Below are positions 60,340 through 64,000 of a stretch of 64,000 nucleotides of DNA, piece after piece. This stretch comes from CAZDXB01 sp964509335. Lineage in GTDB: Bacteria > Bacteroidota > Ignavibacteria > Kapaibacteriales > UBA2268. How positions within the stretch are numbered: position 1 is the first letter of the stretch; the number at the start of each line of letters is the position of its first letter. Location of the stretch: contig CAZDXB010000006.1 of the NCBI GenBank assembly GCA_964509335.1, positions 1 to 64,000 on the forward strand. The letters run 5' to 3'. Under the pieces are notes generated by a model. The model was not told where the DNA came from, did no database searches, and saw only the letters and a program-made list of their open reading frames with translations. Both the position numbers and the translations under genes were made by a program.

Positions 60340-62793
60340 ATGAGAAAACTTATTATTATTTTGTTTGTCGTTATTTGCAATAATATGATTGCGGATGACT
60401 TAGAATTCGTTCCCGAAAGAATGAATACCGATTATAACGGCGTGTTAGTCGTCTATAACAATATACTATGTTACGGCGATTACGGGATAATAACGCGTTC
60501 CACTGACTTAGGCGACACTTGGAGCGATATTCATATAGGCGATAAACATAACATTTTGGAAATGCTCGAAAACGATAATAAACTATACGCCGTTACGCCT
60601 TTTTCAATCATTGTTTCTACGGACGAGGGGCTTACTTGGTCTTATGAGTTAAATTCCGACACCGCTTATTTTAACGACATCGTAATGTATAACAATGAAT
60701 TATATATACTCACAAATAATAAAATTGAAAAGTACGATAAGGATATGAACTTTTTGAGCGTTACGACCGAATTAGATACAAATCTTAAATTTCAAATTAT
60801 GGAAACTGACGGAATAAACCTCTATATTTCGGCGAATAATTATCTTCTTACATACAATTTTGAAACCGGATATTTGAAAAAATACAACCTTAGAGAATAC
60901 GATATTATTTCTTCTTTAGACTATAATAAAGACTCTTGTATTAAAATTCAAAAGTTTATAATAGACGGCGGCATACTATACGCGAAATTCGAATACGAAA
61001 CAAAGGATAATTATAAGAATCATATTGTAGCAAAATCAGAGGACGGCGGAAAATCATGGAGAATATTTACTAAATGGGCGGGAGGCGGTTTTAATGTTTT
61101 TAATAACGAACTATTTAAGATATCGCCAGTTTGTCCTGTAGGTTTTAGTTTTCATACAGAGCATGCCGCGTACTTATTTAAATTTGACAATGAGGGACAA
61201 CACGAATTAATATCCGACACTTCGTATTCCCCGGAATACAAAATAAGAGGTTTGCCTTCTTACAAAGACTTAGAAAGAGTTAACGAAAGCGTTCTTATTG
61301 CGACGGGGAAAAACAAATTGATTGCTATGTCTTCGGATAACGGCAGGTCTTGGTATTACAAATCATATTTTAATTATTATTTTGTAGCCGGTTATAAGGG
61401 TAGCGGGCTCCTGCCAATATTTGCGAATGAAAACTTTATTTGCGCTCCAAAAATATATGGCGAAGATTTTTACAAGACATTAAATAGCGGAGCGACTTGG
61501 TTGCCAAAAAAATATGATACGAGTTCGACGTTAGGCTACGACCCCGGCACGTTTCATAATTATCATTTTGACAGCTCTGGAAACGGATTTGTCTTTCTAT
61601 CGGACGGAATAACGCAAAAGTATTCGACCAATTACGGCGAGAGCTATGAATATTTTACAGATACCGCGTTAAAGCCGACTAGCGAATATGACACGGGTCC
61701 CAGTAAACTTAATTTAAAATACGTAAGCTATTTTTATAAAGATTCAAATTCTTGTTATTCAAAAATATATAAACTCGACGAGTATGGAAGAGTAACCGAC
61801 GTTGCGGTTATTGATTCTTTAAAGGTTTTTGATTTTATTAAAACTGAAAACGATGAAATTTACGGTTTTGGTTTATCGTTAAAATACTATATCGACGCTT
61901 CTACGGAGGATAGCTTAAAAGTATTCAGACATGTGATAATAAAATTGGACAGTAATAACTTTAAATGGGATACTATAGCTATAGAAAAGCCTATTTTTAT
62001 AAAAGCAAAAACTAGTAATCCATGGATTACCAGTTTCATAAACTCTATCCATTATTTCAAAAACAAAATTTATATATATAGCTTAGAAGTACCAAATCGA
62101 AATACTATTTTTACATTCGACACCAGAACTAATACTTTTGATTCATTGAATTTGCCATTCAAAATCGCGCATAGTAAATCGCCTTTTTTCAATTATTCAG
62201 ATGAACTATTTTTCCTATCTGATTCCGGTAGAATATATTACAAGGATAATATAGAAGATAAAGAAAGCGATTGGCGTTTTATTTCGCTCGCGGAGCTTTT
62301 TCCGAATTGGGACCCTTACGATATTAGAATGCCGGAGGAAAACAAACATTCTATTGTTTTTGCTGGTACTGACGATTCAAACGCGTATATAGGTTTGGGG
62401 AAATCATATAAGGAAACTCAACCAACTCGTTGGATGTTTAAAGTAAACATCGTTAAATTGAAGGAGAAAACTCCAACTTCAGTTAAAGATACAGAAGAAG
62501 TTGAATCGAACGACGTATATTTGCTTTCTCATCCTACATATCCATCGCCGGCAACCGAACTAATAAAGTGTAAAGTATTATGGAACAGAAGATATAATAT
62601 AGAAGACGCTTCGATAACAATATATAACATTTTAGGACAGAAAGTTACCAACCCTTCAATATCAATAAATCGATTAAATCCATACAGCGCTATAATAAGT
62701 TGGTATTGCGGCGAACAAAAAACAGGAGTATATTTAATAAATATAAAACTTAGCGACGACGTTGTTTCCGAACCGGCGATAATTGTAAAGTAA
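60340..62793 (+). CDS. Secreted BNR/sialidase-like propeller protein with divergent T9SS tail
   Basis: The 817 residues begin with a signal peptide (MRKLIIILFVVICNNMIA). Asp-box (BNR) motifs of the S-x-D-x-G-x-T-W kind recur: STDLGDTW, STDEGLTW, SEDGGKSW, SSDNGRSW and LNSGATW. This indicates a beta-propeller like those of sialidases or photosystem assembly factors; no catalytic sialidase arginines were identified. The last 85 residues (HPTYPSPATELIKCKV ... ITIYNILGQKV ... GVYLINIKLSDD ... IIVK) fit a type-A T9SS signal. I start at ATG 60340 behind AAGGA; a TTG 15 bases earlier is open. It is convergent with the propeller gene at 62814. Confidence 0.82.
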   Translation: MRKLIIILFVVICNNMIADDLEFVPERMNTDYNGVLVVYNNILCYGDYGIITRSTDLGDTWSDIHIGDKHNILEMLENDNKLYAVTPFSIIVSTDEGLTWSYELNSDTAYFNDIVMYNNELYILTNNKIEKYDKDMNFLSVTTELDTNLKFQIMETDGINLYISANNYLLTYNFETGYLKKYNLREYDIISSLDYNKDSCIKIQKFIIDGGILYAKFEYETKDNYKNHIVAKSEDGGKSWRIFTKWAGGGFNVFNNELFKISPVCPVGFSFHTEHAAYLFKFDNEGQHELISDTSYSPEYKIRGLPSYKDLERVNESVLIATGKNKLIAMSSDNGRSWYYKSYFNYYFVAGYKGSGLLPIFANENFICAPKIYGEDFYKTLNSGATWLPKKYDTSSTLGYDPGTFHNYHFDSSGNGFVFLSDGITQKYSTNYGESYEYFTDTALKPTSEYDTGPSKLNLKYVSYFYKDSNSCYSKIYKLDEYGRVTDVAVIDSLKVFDFIKTENDEIYGFGLSLKYYIDASTEDSLKVFRHVIIKLDSNNFKWDTIAIEKPIFIKAKTSNPWITSFINSIHYFKNKIYIYSLEVPNRNTIFTFDTRTNTFDSLNLPFKIAHSKSPFFNYSDELFFLSDSGRIYYKDNIEDKESDWRFISLAELFPNWDPYDIRMPEENKHSIVFAGTDDSNAYIGLGKSYKETQPTRWMFKVNIVKLKEKTPTSVKDTEEVESNDVYLLSHPTYPSPATELIKCKVLWNRRYNIEDASITIYNILGQKVTNPSISINRLNPYSAIISWYCGEQKTGVYLINIKLSDDVVSEPAIIVK

Positions 62794-62813
62794 GTTAATA
62801 AGCGCTATTTTAA

Positions 62814-63806
62814 TTATTCTCTATACACCGCCAGCCCCGACGTCTTCAGACCAATCCAGACTTCGTTGTTTGGGCTGACCTTGATAGTCAATATATCGAC
62901 GTTCGGCAGTCCGGAATTAGAACTGTCGAATGTCGTGAATTCCTCGCCGTCGTATTTAACTAAAGCGAGCGGGGTGAAGTTTTCTACGTCGCTTTGGAAG
63001 GAGAAGAACCAAACGTTTCCTTTTCCGTCGTGATTTATATAATTCGCGCCGTTGCCGGGGACGTCGGCGGTAACGACGTTGTAGAATTTCCAAGCCGTGT
63101 CTTTTTTATGTATTAATCCGTATCCGGGGAAAGCGCCAAGCCACATATTGCCGTCGTCTTCGAAGTCGAGCGAAACGACGTGGTTTTCAGGCAGTTTGGA
63201 ATTGCCCGTGTGTATTTTAGTCCAGCTTGTGTCTTTTAGCTTTAATAGTCCGTATCCTCCGGGAGCGAGCCACTTTGAATTATCGGGTCCGACTTCTACT
63301 AGCGTAACGAAATTAGTCGCCAGCGGGGAATTAGAAGTGTTGTAAACAGTCCAATTTTCGCCGTCGAATTTTACGACGCCGCTGTTTTTGACGCACGCCC
63401 ATAAATTATCGTCGCCGTCGAAAGTAATCGACCAGACGGAATTTGTTGCGAGCGGCGAGTTTTCTCTATTATAAACAGTCCAATTTTCGCCGTCGAACTT
63501 TGCTAATCCGCCGTTCAGCGTTCCCGCCCAGACGTTGTTTTCCTTGTCTAACTCTACTGAAGCGACTTTGTCGTCGGGCAGTCCGGAGTTGGCGGAGTTG
63601 AATGTTTCCCAATTCTCGCCGTCGAACTTCGCGAGCCCGCCGTGAGTGGCTATCCATTTAATTCCGTCTTCGGCGAAAGCGACGTCCCGAACCGCGTTGT
63701 TCGGCAGACCGGAGTTGTCTTTGTCGTAAATTTTCCATTCGCCCGTTTCGGCGAGCAGGCTTCCGACGCTTGCTAATAAGGCTATGATCTTTAATATACT
63801 TCTCAT
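62814..63806 (-). CDS. Secreted Reg_prop-type propeller protein
   Basis: A 330-residue exported protein: signal peptide MRSILKIIALLASVGSLLA, then seven or so repeats of about 42 residues (e.g. GGLAKFDGENWETFNSANSGLP, GGLAKFDGENWTVYNRENSPL, SGVVKFDGENWTVYNTSNSPL). These match the ligand-sensing propeller repeats (Reg_prop) of hybrid two-component systems, but no histidine kinase or Y_Y_Y domain follows. There is no T9SS tail either. Two adjacent repeats are nearly identical, pointing to recent internal duplication. It starts 9 bp after the T9SS cargo gene upstream and is probably cotranscribed with it. Confidence 0.85.
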   Translation of the reverse strand: MRSILKIIALLASVGSLLAETGEWKIYDKDNSGLPNNAVRDVAFAEDGIKWIATHGGLAKFDGENWETFNSANSGLPDDKVASVELDKENNVWAGTLNGGLAKFDGENWTVYNRENSPLATNSVWSITFDGDDNLWACVKNSGVVKFDGENWTVYNTSNSPLATNFVTLVEVGPDNSKWLAPGGYGLLKLKDTSWTKIHTGNSKLPENHVVSLDFEDDGNMWLGAFPGYGLIHKKDTAWKFYNVVTADVPGNGANYINHDGKGNVWFFSFQSDVENFTPLALVKYDGEEFTTFDSSNSGLPNVDILTIKVSPNNEVWIGLKTSGLAVYRE

Positions 63807-63815
63807 TTTTTACCG

Positions 63816-64000
63816 CTATTTTATTATTACTAACTTTTTGACTATAATAAATCCGTCTATGTTGAACTTACAGAAATAAAGTCCCGAATTTAATTTCGAC
63901 GTATCCCAAGCTATTATGTTTTTGCCTTTCTTTAGATATCCCTCGTAGGCTTTTTCAATTGTTTTTCCGTTTGTAGTTAAAATCCATACTTCAATAGGCT
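63816..64000 (-). CDS. C-terminal end of a T9SS cargo protein (partial)
   Basis: The last 61 residues of a gene that runs out of the window. They read PIEVWILTTNGKTIEKAYEG ... GLYFCKFNIDGFIIVKKLVIIK and a TAG stop. The pattern is that of a type-A T9SS sorting domain, with the same GVYYCRL/GLYFCKF strand and VKKLVVIK end as the protein at 53063. The body of the protein is not visible. Confidence 0.8.
   Translation of the reverse strand, partial: PIEVWILTTNGKTIEKAYEGYLKKGKNIIAWDTSKLNSGLYFCKFNIDGFIIVKKLVIIK

Noticed and set aside
60340..62793. Sialidase
   Set aside because: Asp boxes alone are shared by many propellers; the catalytic arginine triad and nucleophile tyrosine could not be identified.
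1..64000. tRNA or rRNA genes
   Set aside because: No T-arm-like sequence within a cloverleaf and no rRNA-like stretch was noticed by eye; a tRNA scan would settle this.

Overview
The window is a moderately AT-rich stretch of a Gram-negative chromosome, most likely from a draft genome or metagenome bin because it holds a run of exactly 100 N. The best placement is the FCB group (Bacteroidota/Chlorobi/Ignavibacteria/Kapabacteria-like). The grounds are secreted proteins with type IX secretion (T9SS) type-A sorting domains, a peptidase/PD40/beta-barrel chimera of the kind found in that group, SLBB exporters with Wzi-type outer-membrane proteins, and one promoter that fits the TTG-N19-TAnnTTTG pattern. 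Several genes also carry clear Shine-Dalgarno sites and one has a classical -35/-10 promoter, so this is not a typical Bacteroides. The exact phylum cannot be settled from the window. No rRNA, tRNA, CRISPR array or transposase gene was seen.

Layout. 1-3574: a small orphan transcription unit, then a three-gene minus-strand operon of a radical SAM/SPASM enzyme, a 378-residue protein ending in six cysteines spaced every third residue, and an SPFH/prohibitin-like membrane protein. 3693-5375: dtd-rimM-trmD (translation quality). 5708-7287: a small membrane protein and a GT4 glycosyltransferase. 7289-10181 (minus): suhB-type phosphatase, dapF and an M20 amidohydrolase. 10338-13224: SLBB exporter and Wzz-like co-polymerase. 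13269-23270: recN, a frameshifted mscS, ftsK, a comB-like gene and a large peptidase/propeller/barrel protein. 23482-33866: ClC channel, acyl-CoA ligase, glgA, ispE, a CTP-dependent lipid kinase-like protein, threonine aldolase, a hotdog thioesterase and a GH3 enzyme.

34118-51085 is mainly an envelope polysaccharide locus: rfbB, a GT-C-like/TPR membrane protein, a UDP-sugar dehydrogenase, wecB, a second SLBB exporter, a Wzi-like protein, a GT2, a WcaJ-like initiating transferase, a DPM-like GT2, a GT2 fused to a decayed initiating transferase, then accA, a VTT/DedA protein and another GT4. Together these can build UDP-ManNAc/uronic and dTDP-deoxysugar precursors, start the glycan on undecaprenyl phosphate, extend it and export it. 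51098-52618 is gpmI. From 53063 on is an accessory region of secreted proteins: an FG-GAP/ASPIC/FN3 T9SS protein, a ZU5/DUF2135-like lipoprotein, a DUF134/NifX-like regulator split by the N gap, a cysteine-rich secreted protein with an apparent ATA start, a BNR-propeller protein with a divergent T9SS tail, a Reg_prop-type propeller protein and the end of another T9SS cargo.

The gaps between genes hold two dispersed repeat families. One is a set of hairpins with a shared hexaloop core and covarying stems, at three loci (5.4, 33.9 and 46.2 kb). The other is a MITE-like cruciform family at 31.65 and 52.7 kb. The strongest candidate for an undescribed system is the radical SAM / (Cxx)6-tail / SPFH operon.
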